A stretch of DNA of 38,567 nucleotides from Sandaracinaceae bacterium (GTDB taxonomy: Bacteria; Myxococcota_A; Polyangia; Polyangiales; JAFGIB01): assembly GCA_017881055.1 (NCBI GenBank), contig JADGRF010000061.1, positions 1-38,567 on the forward strand. The letters are read 5' to 3'. Below the pieces are notes generated by a model. The model did not search any database and had not been told where the DNA came from. It was given only the letters and a program-made list of their open reading frames with translations. Below are positions 23,769 through 31,955 of this stretch, piece after piece. The translations under genes were made by a program, and so were the position numbers. Position 1 is the stretch's first letter, and every line of letters begins with the position of its first letter.

Positions 23769-24815
23769 ATGGCGATGATCGGCAAGAAGGTTGTGACACG
23801 AGGCGTGGCGGTGCTCGGGCTGTTGGCGCTGATGTTGGGCGTGGCGCCCGACCATGCCTTCACCGAGGACGGCGAAGAGGCGGCCGCCAATGCCAAGCTG
23901 ACCCTGAAGGTCGCACTGATGGTTCCGCGTACGCCGGAAGTCCAAGTGCAGGCCAAAGTGTACAACCAGAAGTTGGCCGAAATGACCAACAATGCCGTTC
24001 AGGTCCGCATCTACTGGGGCGGCGCCGCCGGCGATGACCGCGACGTGCTCCGTAAGATGCGCAGCGGCCAGATGGACGGCGCCCCGCTCAGCCTCGAGCT
24101 GGTCAGCAACTTCGTGCGCCAGGCTCTGATCATGGGCGCGCCTGCGCTCTTCACCAACTACAAGCAGCTCGATGCCGTGCGCGCGGCCCTCACGCCCGAC
24201 ATGGACAAAGAGGCCCTCCAGAACGGCTTCAAGGTCATGGCGTGGGGTGACGTCGGTCGCCTGCGCCTGTTGTCGAAGAAGCCGATCACGAAGCTGTCGG
24301 ACTTCAAGACGTCGCGTCCCTGGCTGTACCCGGAGAGCGAGATCCTGAAGGAGTTCTACAAGATCATCGGCGCGACGGGCGTGCCGTTGGGTCTCGCCGA
24401 GGTCTACGCCGGCCTGCAGACGAACATGATCGACGTCATCTGGGCCTCGGCACTGCTCGCGGCTGCGTTGCAGTGGCACACCGGTACGACCTGCATCTCC
24501 GAGAAAGGCCTCGGCTTCATCGGTGGCGCGTTCGTGTTCCGCCGCGGCGCCTGGGAAGGCTTGCCCGACAACGTTCGTAACGCGATCCAGAAGCTCGCCG
24601 ACGACCAGAAGCAGAAGTCGCAGCTCGACCTGCGCAAGGCCGATGAGCGCGCGTATCAGAAGCTCGTCGAGCGCGGGCACAAGCCGCTCGTTCCCGAGCA
24701 CGAGCAAGAGTGGTGGGATGCCGGCAACAGCCTGCGCAAGCGCATGACCGGCCGTGTGTACACCAAGGAGCTCGTCGACAAGGCGGAAGCCATCGCGGCC
24801 AAGTACAAAGACTGA
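23769..24815 (+). CDS. TRAP transporter solute-binding protein (DctP family), orphan
   Basis: This 348-residue exported protein has a signal peptide (VVTRGVAVLGLLALMLGVAP). The binding core is LTLKVALMVPRTPEVQVQ, QVRIYWGGAAGDDRDVLRKMRSG, the family arginine in GRLRLLSKKPI, and GLAEVYAGLQTNMIDVIWAS. DctP proteins bind carboxylates and similar organic acids. No DctQ or DctM membrane genes are in the window, so its transporter is encoded elsewhere or it acts as a sensor. GAGG precedes the ATG. An intrinsic terminator follows. Confidence 0.85.
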   Translation: MAMIGKKVVTRGVAVLGLLALMLGVAPDHAFTEDGEEAAANAKLTLKVALMVPRTPEVQVQAKVYNQKLAEMTNNAVQVRIYWGGAAGDDRDVLRKMRSGQMDGAPLSLELVSNFVRQALIMGAPALFTNYKQLDAVRAALTPDMDKEALQNGFKVMAWGDVGRLRLLSKKPITKLSDFKTSRPWLYPESEILKEFYKIIGATGVPLGLAEVYAGLQTNMIDVIWASALLAAALQWHTGTTCISEKGLGFIGGAFVFRRGAWEGLPDNVRNAIQKLADDQKQKSQLDLRKADERAYQKLVERGHKPLVPEHEQEWWDAGNSLRKRMTGRVYTKELVDKAEAIAAKYKD

Positions 24816-24836
24816 GCTCGACCTACTCGAGGACAT

Positions 24837-24873
24837 GAAAACGGCGGGCCGCGCAAGCAGCCCGCCGTTTTCG
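24837..24873. terminator. Bidirectional intrinsic terminator between TRAP protein and proS
   Basis: A 13-bp perfect stem pairs GAAAACGGCGGGC (24837-24849) with GCCCGCCGTTTTC (24860-24872) around a 10-nt loop. A- and T-tracts flank it on both sides, so it can end rightward transcription of the TRAP gene and leftward transcription of proS. Confidence 0.85.
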
Positions 24874-24890
24874 TTTGAGTCGCGGTGGGT

Positions 24891-26411
24891 TCAGTACGCC
24901 TTGGCGAAGATCACGCGTTGCTTCGAGGGCTGGCCGGTGAAGGGGCACGTTCCGGGCTCGGAGGCAGCGAGCGGGACGCAGCGCAGCGTGACGCCGAGCT
25001 CGGTCTTGAGCTTGCCTTCGAGCGCGGAGTCGCCGGCCCAGTGCACGAGCGCGAAGCCGCTCTGGCTCGCTGCGGCTTCGTCGGCGCTGTTGCCGAAGTA
25101 GGCGTAGAAGTCGGCCTTGCCCTCGATCTCTTTCGTGCGGCTGGCACGCAGCGCTTTTGCGCGCTCCAGCAGCTTGGCTTGCATCTCCTCGAGCATGGCG
25201 ACGACGCCGTTCACGAAGGTGTCGCGTGGCACGGTTTGCTTCTCGCCGGGCGGCAGGTCGCGGCGCGCCATGAACACCGCGTTCTGCGCCATGTCGCGCG
25301 GGCCGACCTCGAGGCGGATCGGCACGCCCTTCTTGACCCAGCTCCAGTTCTTCTCGCCGCCGCGCAGATCGCGTTCGTCGACTTCCACTTCGACGTTGCG
25401 CTCGTGGTAGCGCAGCGCCTGCAGGTCATCGCGCAGCTTCTTGCAATACGCGACCACGGCGGCGGGATCCTCGGCTTTCGCCGTGATCGGCAGGATCACG
25501 ACGTGGACGGGCGCGAGCCGCGGCGGCAGCACCAAGCCGTCGTCGTCGCTGTGCGTCATCAAGAGCCCGCCGATCAAGCGCGTCGATACGCCCCACGAGG
25601 TGGTCCACGCGTACTGCAGCTCGCCGCTCTCCGGTAGGAACTTGATCTCGGACGACTTCGCGAAGTTCTGGCCGAGGAAGTGCGACGTGCCCGCTTGCAA
25701 CGCTTTGCCGTCCTGCATCATCGCTTCGATCGTCCAGGTGGAGACCGCACCGGGGAAGCGCTCGGCTTCGGACTTCTCGCCCTTGATCACGGGCATCGCC
25801 ATGTATTTCTCGGCGAACTCTTCGTAGACGTCGAGCATCAGCCGCGCTTCGGCGATGGCTTCTTCGGCGGTCGCGTGCACGGTGTGCCCCTCCTGCCAGA
25901 GGAACTCCGTCGTGCGCAGGAACATGCGGGTACGCAATTCCCAACGGACCACGTTCGCCCACTGATTGATGAGCAGAGGGAGGTCTCGATACGACTGGAC
26001 CCACTTCGCGAACATCGCGCCGATGATCGTCTCGGAGGTGGGTCGCACGATCAGTGGCTCCTCGAGCTCGCCGGCTGGAATCAACGTGCCGTCGGGGCCG
26101 AGCTCGAGGCGATGGTGCGTGACGACCGCGCACTCCTTCGCGAAGCCTTCGACGTGCTTGGCTTCTTTCTCGAGGAAGCTCTTCGGGATGAAGATTGGGA
26201 AGTATGCGTTCTTGTGGCCGGTCGCTTTGAACTTGGCATCGAGCACGCGCTGCATGTTCTCCCACAGGGCATAGCCCCAGGGCTTGATCACCATGCAGCC
26301 ACGCACCGGCGACTGCTCCGCGAGGTCTGCGGCGCGGATCACTTGCTGGTACCACTCGGGATAGTTCTCCGCGCGTGTCGGAGAGATCGCATTCGCTTCT
26401 TTCTTCGCCAT
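24891..26411 (-). CDS. proS: Prolyl-tRNA synthetase, archaeal/eukaryotic-like (type 3)
   Basis: This 506-residue class II aminoacyl-tRNA synthetase starts with the ATG giving MAKKEANAISPTRAENYPEW. It has motif 2 (VVRWELRTRMFLRTTEFLWQEGH), motif 3 (GGLLMTHSDDDGLVLPPRLA), the anticodon-binding domain, and a short C-terminal part ending in a cysteine-containing GTCPFTGQPSKQRVIFAKAY. The lack of an INS editing insertion and the KPWGYALWENMQ segment place it in the eukaryote/archaea-like branch, seen in some Deltaproteobacteria-type phyla. The promoter is leaderless-type. It ends at a bidirectional terminator. Confidence 0.95.
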   Translation of the reverse strand: MAKKEANAISPTRAENYPEWYQQVIRAADLAEQSPVRGCMVIKPWGYALWENMQRVLDAKFKATGHKNAYFPIFIPKSFLEKEAKHVEGFAKECAVVTHHRLELGPDGTLIPAGELEEPLIVRPTSETIIGAMFAKWVQSYRDLPLLINQWANVVRWELRTRMFLRTTEFLWQEGHTVHATAEEAIAEARLMLDVYEEFAEKYMAMPVIKGEKSEAERFPGAVSTWTIEAMMQDGKALQAGTSHFLGQNFAKSSEIKFLPESGELQYAWTTSWGVSTRLIGGLLMTHSDDDGLVLPPRLAPVHVVILPITAKAEDPAAVVAYCKKLRDDLQALRYHERNVEVEVDERDLRGGEKNWSWVKKGVPIRLEVGPRDMAQNAVFMARRDLPPGEKQTVPRDTFVNGVVAMLEEMQAKLLERAKALRASRTKEIEGKADFYAYFGNSADEAAASQSGFALVHWAGDSALEGKLKTELGVTLRCVPLAASEPGTCPFTGQPSKQRVIFAKAY

Positions 26412-26420
26412 AGGGGGCGC

Positions 26421-26448
26421 AGAATAGCGACAACCGCGGCGCTGTCGA
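26421..26448 (-). promoter_or_regulatory. proS promoter, probably leaderless
   Basis: TCGACA (26448-26443), a 16-bp spacer and TATTCT (26426-26421) read leftward; nine bases (GCGCCCCCT) separate the -10 from the ATG. There is no Shine-Dalgarno between them. Confidence 0.5.
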
Positions 26449-26494
26449 GCATCGTGGGCGCACGACAGGCGTGCTATCGTACAGAGCCTCCGCC

Positions 26495-27733
26495 ATGCCC
26501 CGACGCCTTCTGCGCAAGACTGCATCGACGCTTGCTCGCAATCTCGCGCAAGGACTTGCCCAAGGCGTAGACCAGACGTTCGCGATGACGGCGCTGAACC
26601 CGCCGCGCATCGTGAAGCGCAGCTCGCCCTCGGAGGGGCGCGGCCACGCGGAGCGCATGCGCGGCCTTTCAGCGATCGCCAGCTTCTACGGCCGCGAAGA
26701 GTTCATGGCGCGGGAGAGCGCCTTTCTGCCACTGCCGGGCCGGATCTCGCCGGTCGTCAAGCGCGTGAAGTCGTTCGGGCGCGAGGGCGAGGTTCTCGAC
26801 CTGCGCTGGCGGAGCGAGTTCGAGCCGCTGTGGAGCGCCGAAGCCGTGGCCGAGCGGTTCTCTCGGCTCTCCGACGAGCCGCGAGAGCAACTGGGGATGC
26901 GCGCGGGTTCGCATACCGAGCTCCTGCAGCAACTCGGCATGGACAAGCGTGGGGACCTGCGCTCGAAGTACCTGGCAGTGCAGGGCAATCGCTTCGCGTA
27001 CGCGCGCTGGTTTCGTCACGCTCGTGGTCCACGTCACTGCGCGGTGCTCGTGCACGGCTACATGGCCGGCCACTACGCGCTGGACGAGCGCATGTGGCCG
27101 CTGCGCAAGCTCTGGGATAGCGGGCTCGACATCGTGCTCACGGTGTTGCCGTTCCATGGGCCGCGTCGCTCGCAGGCGCGCGGCTTCATGCCACCGGCGT
27201 TCCCGTCCAGCGATCCACGCTTCACGATCGAAGGCTTTCGCCAGGTCGTGTTCGACCATCGCGCGCTGTTCGACCATTTGCTCGGCAGCGGTGGCGTGGC
27301 TTCGCTCGGCGTCATGGGCATGAGCCTCGGCGGGTACAGCGCTGCGCTCTTGGCCACGCTCGAAGCGCACCTGCGTTTTGCCGTGCTGTTCATTCCGTTG
27401 GCGGCCATCGACGAGTTCGCGCACACGCACGGTCGCATGGTTGGCAGCGAGGACGAGCAGCTCGCGCAGCGCGACGCGCTGCGGATGGCGCAGTGGCCGA
27501 TCAGCCCACTGGCGCGCCCTTCGCTGCTCGCGAGCGACAAGGTGCTCGTGATCGCGGGCGAAGCCGATCGCGTCACCGGCCTAGCGCATGCGCATCGGCT
27601 CACCGAGCACTTCGGCGCGAAGCTGATCACGTTCGAAGGCGGGCACCTCCTGCACTTCGGGCGCACCCAAGCGTTCGCGCCCGTGTTCCAGCTGCTCGAG
27701 CGCGAAGGTCTCGACACGCCACGGAGCACATAA
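26495..27733 (+). CDS. Alpha/beta-hydrolase family protein
   Basis: This 412-residue protein has the oxyanion-hole region AVLVHGYMAGHYALDE, the nucleophile elbow GMSLGGYSA (Ser), an acid in VIAGEADRVT (Asp) and a histidine in FEGGHLLHFG, a full catalytic triad. The first 150 residues have no family I can name. It is likely an esterase or lipase-type hydrolase, cytoplasmic as there is no signal peptide. The ATG at 26495 is preferred to the 26471 TTG because the proS divergent promoter lies upstream. It is followed after 13 nt by the aminotransferase. Confidence 0.8.
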   Translation: MPRRLLRKTASTLARNLAQGLAQGVDQTFAMTALNPPRIVKRSSPSEGRGHAERMRGLSAIASFYGREEFMARESAFLPLPGRISPVVKRVKSFGREGEVLDLRWRSEFEPLWSAEAVAERFSRLSDEPREQLGMRAGSHTELLQQLGMDKRGDLRSKYLAVQGNRFAYARWFRHARGPRHCAVLVHGYMAGHYALDERMWPLRKLWDSGLDIVLTVLPFHGPRRSQARGFMPPAFPSSDPRFTIEGFRQVVFDHRALFDHLLGSGGVASLGVMGMSLGGYSAALLATLEAHLRFAVLFIPLAAIDEFAHTHGRMVGSEDEQLAQRDALRMAQWPISPLARPSLLASDKVLVIAGEADRVTGLAHAHRLTEHFGAKLITFEGGHLLHFGRTQAFAPVFQLLEREGLDTPRST

Positions 27734-27746
27734 CGAAAGTGTAGCG

Positions 27747-29015
27747 ATGGCGGGCAAGAACACCGGCTTCAGTCAGCGCAGCGCATGGGCCGCCGACCAA
27801 CCGATCGGCTTTCTCATGCAGAAGGCGCTCGAGCATCCGCAGCTCGTCTCGCTGGCAGCGGGCTTCGTGGATCAAGCGAGCTTGCCCGTGGAAGCCGCGC
27901 GTAGCGCAGCTCTGTCCGTGCTGGAAGATCCCGCGCTTGCGCGCGCGGCGCTGCAGTACGGCACGACGGCGGGCGATCCCGTGTTACGCACGCAGATCCT
28001 GGAGCGCCTGCGCGGGCTCGACGGCCCGGCAGCGCCAGGCGCAAAGCTCGACCAGGTGCTGCTCACCGCGGGCTCGAACCAGGTGCTGTGGTTGCTCGCG
28101 GATGCGCTGCTCAATCCCGGCGACGTCGTGCTGTGTGATGCACCGACGTACTTCGTATTCATGGGCATCGTGCGCAACATGGGCGCGCGCGCCGTGGGCA
28201 TCGCCAGCGACGTGCACGGCATGCGCCCCGAGGCGCTCGAAGCCGAGCTCGAAGCATTCGCTGCGCGCGGTGAGCTCGATCGCGTCAAGGCCATCTACGT
28301 CGTCAGCTACTTCGACAACCCGCGCAGCGTGAGCTTGTCCGCGGCTCGGCGTGCTCAGGTCTGTGAGTTGGCGAAGCGCTACTCGCGGCAGCGTACGCTG
28401 TACGTGATCGAAGATGCCGCCTATCGCGAGCTGCGTTTCCGGGGCGCAGACGAGAAGAGCGTGCGTTCGTATGATCGTGAAGGCACGCACGTCATTTACG
28501 CGGGTACGTTCTCGAAGTCGTTCTCGCCGGGTGTGCGCGTCGGCTACGGCGTGTTGCCGGAGTCGCTGGTCACGCCGTTGCTCGAGCTCAAGGGCAACCT
28601 CGACTTTGGCTCGCCGCATTTCAATCAGCGCATGATTAGCAAGGTGATGGAGCGTGGCTTGTACGGGCCCCACGTGCAGACCCTGTGTGACGTGTACGAG
28701 CGCAAGCAGCGCGCGATGTTGCACGCGCTCGACGCGGAGCTCGGCACACCTGGGCTCGCCCGCTACCTGCGACCGGACGGCGGGCTGTACGTGTGGGTCG
28801 AGTTGCTCGGTGGCGTCGATACGGGCTCGCGCAGCAAGCTGTTCGCAAATGCGATCGAAGAAGGTGTGCTGTACGTGCCAGGTGAATATTGCTTCACCGA
28901 CCTTACCAGCGCGCCGCGCTCGTTCATGCGTCTGTCGTTCGGCGTGCAGAGCGAGCCGCGCATCGCCGAGGGCGTGCAGCGCTTGGCGTGCGCCATCAAG
29001 CGAGCTCGGGACTAG
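27747..29015 (+). CDS. PLP-dependent aminotransferase (class I/II, 2-aminoadipate-type)
   Basis: This 422-residue fold-type I enzyme has ALQYGTTAGDPVLRTQILERL (cofactor loop), LLTAGSNQVLWLLADAL, DAPTYFVFMG, DNPRSVSLS, DAAYRELRF, and the PLP lysine in YAGTFSKSFSPGVRVGYG. It resembles the aminotransferases related to the MocR/LysN family (2-aminoadipate or aromatic amino acids). No DNA-binding domain precedes it. It lies 13 nt after the hydrolase and so is probably co-transcribed. Substrate unknown. Confidence 0.88.
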   Translation: MAGKNTGFSQRSAWAADQPIGFLMQKALEHPQLVSLAAGFVDQASLPVEAARSAALSVLEDPALARAALQYGTTAGDPVLRTQILERLRGLDGPAAPGAKLDQVLLTAGSNQVLWLLADALLNPGDVVLCDAPTYFVFMGIVRNMGARAVGIASDVHGMRPEALEAELEAFAARGELDRVKAIYVVSYFDNPRSVSLSAARRAQVCELAKRYSRQRTLYVIEDAAYRELRFRGADEKSVRSYDREGTHVIYAGTFSKSFSPGVRVGYGVLPESLVTPLLELKGNLDFGSPHFNQRMISKVMERGLYGPHVQTLCDVYERKQRAMLHALDAELGTPGLARYLRPDGGLYVWVELLGGVDTGSRSKLFANAIEEGVLYVPGEYCFTDLTSAPRSFMRLSFGVQSEPRIAEGVQRLACAIKRARD

Positions 29016-29092
29016 ACGTACCGAGTCAGCGTCCGTTGCGCGCGGCACGCCGAGCGAGAGCATCAGGCCCGTGACAGTCGCAGCTCGCGCGG

Positions 29093-29716
29093 TCAGATGC
29101 TGCCGGTCCGGGCAATATAGCCTTTTTCCTCCAGGAAGCCGAGCACCTGGTCAGCGCTTTCGGCCAGCTGCGTGTGCTCCGTGTCGACCACGATCTCTGG
29201 ATTTTCCGGAGGTTCATAGGGCGATCCGATGCCGGTCATGTCGGCGATGCCACCGGCGCGCGCCTTCTTGTACAAGCCCTTCGGGTCGCGCTGCTCGCAG
29301 GCAGCGAGCGAGGCCTGGACGTAGACTTCGATGAAATCGCCGTCCGCCATGATCGCGCGCACGCGCGCGCGGTCGACCCTGTACGGCGAGATGAAGGCGC
29401 ACAGCACCAGCACGCCTGCGTCGGTGAAGAGCTTGGCCACTTCGCCGATGCGCCGGATGTTCTCCGCGCGATCGAGCGGCGAAAAGCCGAGGTCACTGTT
29501 CAGGCCGTAGCGCACGTTGTCGCCATCGAGCACGTAGGCGGTGCAGCCGCGATCGAGCAGCCGTTGTTCCAGCAGGGCGGCGAGCGTGCTCTTGCCCGAG
29601 CCCGAAAGACCCGTGAGCCACAGCGTCGCGCCACGGTGTCCGCGTTTGCGCTCGCGTTCCGTGCGGTTCACCGCCGCGGCGTGCCAGGTGATGTTGCCGG
29701 ACCTCGGCTCCTGCAT
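29093..29716 (-). CDS. cysC: Adenylylsulfate kinase
   Basis: This 207-residue kinase has the P-loop [24 protein letters not shown] (adenylylsulfate binding), the [13 protein letters not shown] helix and FISPYRVDR, plus [10 protein letters not shown] and [14 protein letters not shown]. It phosphorylates adenosine-5'-phosphosulfate to PAPS. No ATP sulfurylase gene (cysDN or sat) is near; PAPS may serve sulfotransfer rather than assimilation, though that is only context. The ATG at 29716 starts the known family segment ([12 protein letters not shown]). It is third in ruvX-mltG-cysC, with 37 bp between mltG and cysC. Confidence 0.93.
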   Translation of the reverse strand: MQEPRSGNITWHAAAVNRTERERKRGHRGATLWLTGLSGSGKSTLAALLEQRLLDRGCTAYVLDGDNVRYGLNSDLGFSPLDRAENIRRIGEVAKLFTDAGVLVLCAFISPYRVDRARVRAIMADGDFIEVYVQASLAACEQRDPKGLYKKARAGGIADMTGIGSPYEPPENPEIVVDTEHTQLAESADQVLGFLEEKGYIARTGSI

Positions 29717-29753
29717 GTCGCCGACAATAGACGCTCCCGGGCCGGCCGCAACC

Positions 29754-30947
29754 CTATTCGCTGCGGTGGCTTTGCACGGCGCCGAGGTGCTCGCGCAGCG
29801 ATGCACTGAAATCGTGGCGGCCGTCGCCGCGTGCCACGAAATAAAAGAATCCGTGCTGCGCGGGATGCAACACGGCACGCAGCGCGCCGAGCCCTGGATT
29901 GGCGATCGGCCCGGGCGGTAGTCCGTCGAGGCGATAGGTGTTGTAGAGGTTCTCCGGATCCGCGGTCATCACGCGCGTCACGCGCTTTCCATCGAAGCCG
30001 AGGCAGCTCGGCAGTGCCTTGGCCACGATGCAGCCGTAGGCAACCGTCGGATCGGCCTGCAGGCGTTTTGGTCGAAAGCTAGGATCGTGCAGGCGGTTCC
30101 AGAACACGCCCGCGATGATCGGTTGCTCGTCGGGGGCGTGCGCCTCTTTCTCCACGATCGATGCCAGCGTGACCAAGCCGTGCAGACCGAGGCCGAGCTG
30201 ATCGTGAAGCTGCGTGACGCCAGAGGCTTCTCCGTCGAGCAAGCGCTGAATGCGCGCGCGTCCGTTGTCGATCATCCGCCGTACGACCGCCGTGGCCGAC
30301 ACGCCATCCCGCAAGCGATACGTGTCGGGAAACAAATACCCCTCCGCGGTCGGCGCGTCGGCATCGAGCTCGGCCAGCAGCGTCTTGTCCTCGGTTGCGC
30401 GCAGGAACGCGTCGCGCTCGCACACGCCCCACAGCGCGAGACGCGCGGCAATCTCGAAGCGGTTCCAGCCTTCCGGAATGGTGATTCGGATCTCGGTCGA
30501 GCCGAAGCCGTTTGCGACGCGCTGCAGGAGCTCGCGCATGCTCATCGCGTCGGTCACCAGCACGTGGCCTTGTCGCAAGCGCTGGGTTGCGCCGAGCACG
30601 CGTAGGTACAGCGCGAACAGCTGCGGTCGCGCGACCAGGCCTTGCGCCGCCAGCGAGCCCGCCACGTCGTCGACACTGGTGCTCGCCTCGATGTCGACGC
30701 TCGCCGTCTTGCCGCGACCCGGTGCGTGCTCGCTCGGGTACGCGATGACCAGCCAGCCCACTCCAGCGAACGCGAACAACGCGAGCACGAGCAGCGTGAG
30801 CGCTGCGATCTTCAAGCTGCGCGTCAACGGCGTCGTGCGGCCCTGACCGCGCGCTCGCGACGCGGCGGAACCACCGCGCGCTCGCGACGCGGCGGAACCA
30901 TCACGTGCGGGTCGCTCTGGCTCGGTTCCGCGCTGTCCTCGTTCCAC
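29754..30947 (-). CDS. mltG: Endolytic murein transglycosylase MltG
   Basis: This 397-residue protein is anchored by one helix near residues 44-66 ([21 protein letters not shown]), with a short LysM-like part and then the YceG domain. The catalytic glutamate is in [26 protein letters not shown] and the family block is [18 protein letters not shown]. It cleaves nascent glycan strands. The GTG start at 30947 is the only in-frame choice before the helix. The first 41 codons overlap the end of ruvX and contain a duplicated unit, GSAASRARG twice. Confidence 0.93.
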   Translation of the reverse strand: MERGQRGTEPERPARDGSAASRARGGSAASRARGQGRTTPLTRSLKIAALTLLVLALFAFAGVGWLVIAYPSEHAPGRGKTASVDIEASTSVDDVAGSLAAQGLVARPQLFALYLRVLGATQRLRQGHVLVTDAMSMRELLQRVANGFGSTEIRITIPEGWNRFEIAARLALWGVCERDAFLRATEDKTLLAELDADAPTAEGYLFPDTYRLRDGVSATAVVRRMIDNGRARIQRLLDGEASGVTQLHDQLGLGLHGLVTLASIVEKEAHAPDEQPIIAGVFWNRLHDPSFRPKRLQADPTVAYGCIVAKALPSCLGFDGKRVTRVMTADPENLYNTYRLDGLPPGPIANPGLGALRAVLHPAQHGFFYFVARGDGRHDFSASLREHLGAVQSHRSE

Positions 30948-31363
30948 GTGCGATCTCGCTGCGCGTCCAGATAACTCTGCAAGAGCAGCGTGGCAGCTGC
31001 TTGGTCGACGACGTTACGTCGCGCCGGGCCCTTCATGCCCTGGGCCCGCAGCGCGCGCTCGGCCGACGCGCTGGACAGTCGTTCGTCCCACATTACCACG
31101 GGGACCTTCGTGCGTACCGACAGCTCTCCGCCCAGCTTGCGCGAGCGCCGCGCCGCGTCGCCGTCGCGTCCGTCGAGTGCGAGCGGCAGGCCGATCACGA
31201 TCTCGCGGACCTCCTGCTCGCGCACCACGCGCACGAGCTGCTCGATCGCGTCCGCGACGGACTTGTGCCGGAGTGTGACGAGCGGGATTGCGACCGGTAC
31301 GTCGTCGTCCGCGACCGCGAGACCGGTGCGCACGCTGCCGGGATCGACGCCGAGTGTCCGCAT
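30824..31363 (-). CDS. ruvX: Holliday-junction resolvase-like RuvX/YqgF with C-terminal extension
   Basis: This 179-residue RNase H-fold nuclease has the catalytic-type aspartate in LGVDPGSVRTGLA, IVIGLPLALDGRDG, MWDERLSSASAERAL and VDQAAATLLLQSYLD. RuvX is normally about 140 residues; here some 40 more follow (ending with VPPRRERAV twice and RAARRR), read through mltG in another frame. Putative role is rRNA processing or resolution of recombination. The divergent neighbour is the damaged glucokinase. Confidence 0.92.
   Translation of the reverse strand: MRTLGVDPGSVRTGLAVADDDVPVAIPLVTLRHKSVADAIEQLVRVVREQEVREIVIGLPLALDGRDGDAARRSRKLGGELSVRTKVPVVMWDERLSSASAERALRAQGMKGPARRNVVDQAAATLLLQSYLDAQRDRTWNEDSAEPSQSDPHVMVPPRRERAVVPPRRERAVRAARRR
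30846..30899. repeat. Perfect 27-bp tandem repeat in the ruvX/mltG overlap
   Basis: The unit beginning ACCGCGCGCTCGCGACGCGG occurs twice in tandem, 30846-30872 and 30873-30899. Read leftward in one frame it encodes VPPRRERAV in RuvX, and in another GSAASRARG in MltG. The 27-bp (nine-codon) length keeps both frames open. Confidence 0.95.
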
Positions 31364-31421
31364 GCCCGCGTAGTAGCAGATTCACGTCTGGCCCGCCGCC
31401 CAGCTCGCTATGCTTGCGCCG

Positions 31422-31919
31422 ATGCGCCTTCTTGCGGCTGACGTCGGTGGCGCGTCGCGGGTCCCGTGCGCAACGGTGCTCGGGCGCTACGGCGAGCACG
31501 TCTCCGTGGAACGGGTCGTGTCCGCGACTTCGTGGTCGCGGACGGTCAGGCGCCGGCAGACCCGCGAGACCGTCGCGCGCTTGGTCGCCGAGTCACCCGC
31601 CGCGGTGATCGGCGAGCGCGGGCTTTCCGGCGCGGACCCCGCAGCTCGCGCCGCGCTGTCGATCTTCGTCGCGCTTTATGGGGCTGAGGCCGGGAATTTG
31701 GCGCTGCGCGTGCTGCCGGGAGCCGGGCTCTACGTGGCGGGCGGCATCGCCGCGAAGCTCCTGCCGCGCTTCACGGACGGCTGCTTCTTGTCGGCTTCCC
31801 TTGCCAAAGGACGGATGGCGAAGCTGCTCGAACAGGTGCGCGTGGCGATCGTGCTCGACCCGGATGTCGGGTTACTGGGCGCGCGGGCACGTGCGGCGTT
31901 ACTATGTGTGGCGCGGTAG
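31422..31919 (+). pseudogene. glk: Glucokinase with an internal deletion
   Basis: The 165-codon frame starts with a glucokinase-like RLLAADVGG, then jumps within about ten residues to GEHVSVERVVS, the segment that in normal Glk comes after the active site. It then runs to an orthodox end: AALSIFVALYGAEAGNLALR, LYVAGGIAAKLLP and VGLLGARARA. About 170-180 residues are missing, including the sugar-binding NDF aspartate and the second glycine-rich ATP loop, so it cannot be a kinase. The frame stays open throughout. It is preceded by a weak TATGCT seven bases before the ATG. The start could also be ATG 31410, four codons earlier. Confidence 0.8.
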
Positions 31920-31955
31920 CGGGACGGCCCGAACCTCGCGGAACGCGCGTACTCG

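Noticed and set aside
23646-24836. 396-codon antisense frame over the TRAP binding protein
   Set aside because: The plus strand has signal peptide and DctP motifs; the antisense frame has none and would run through the terminator.
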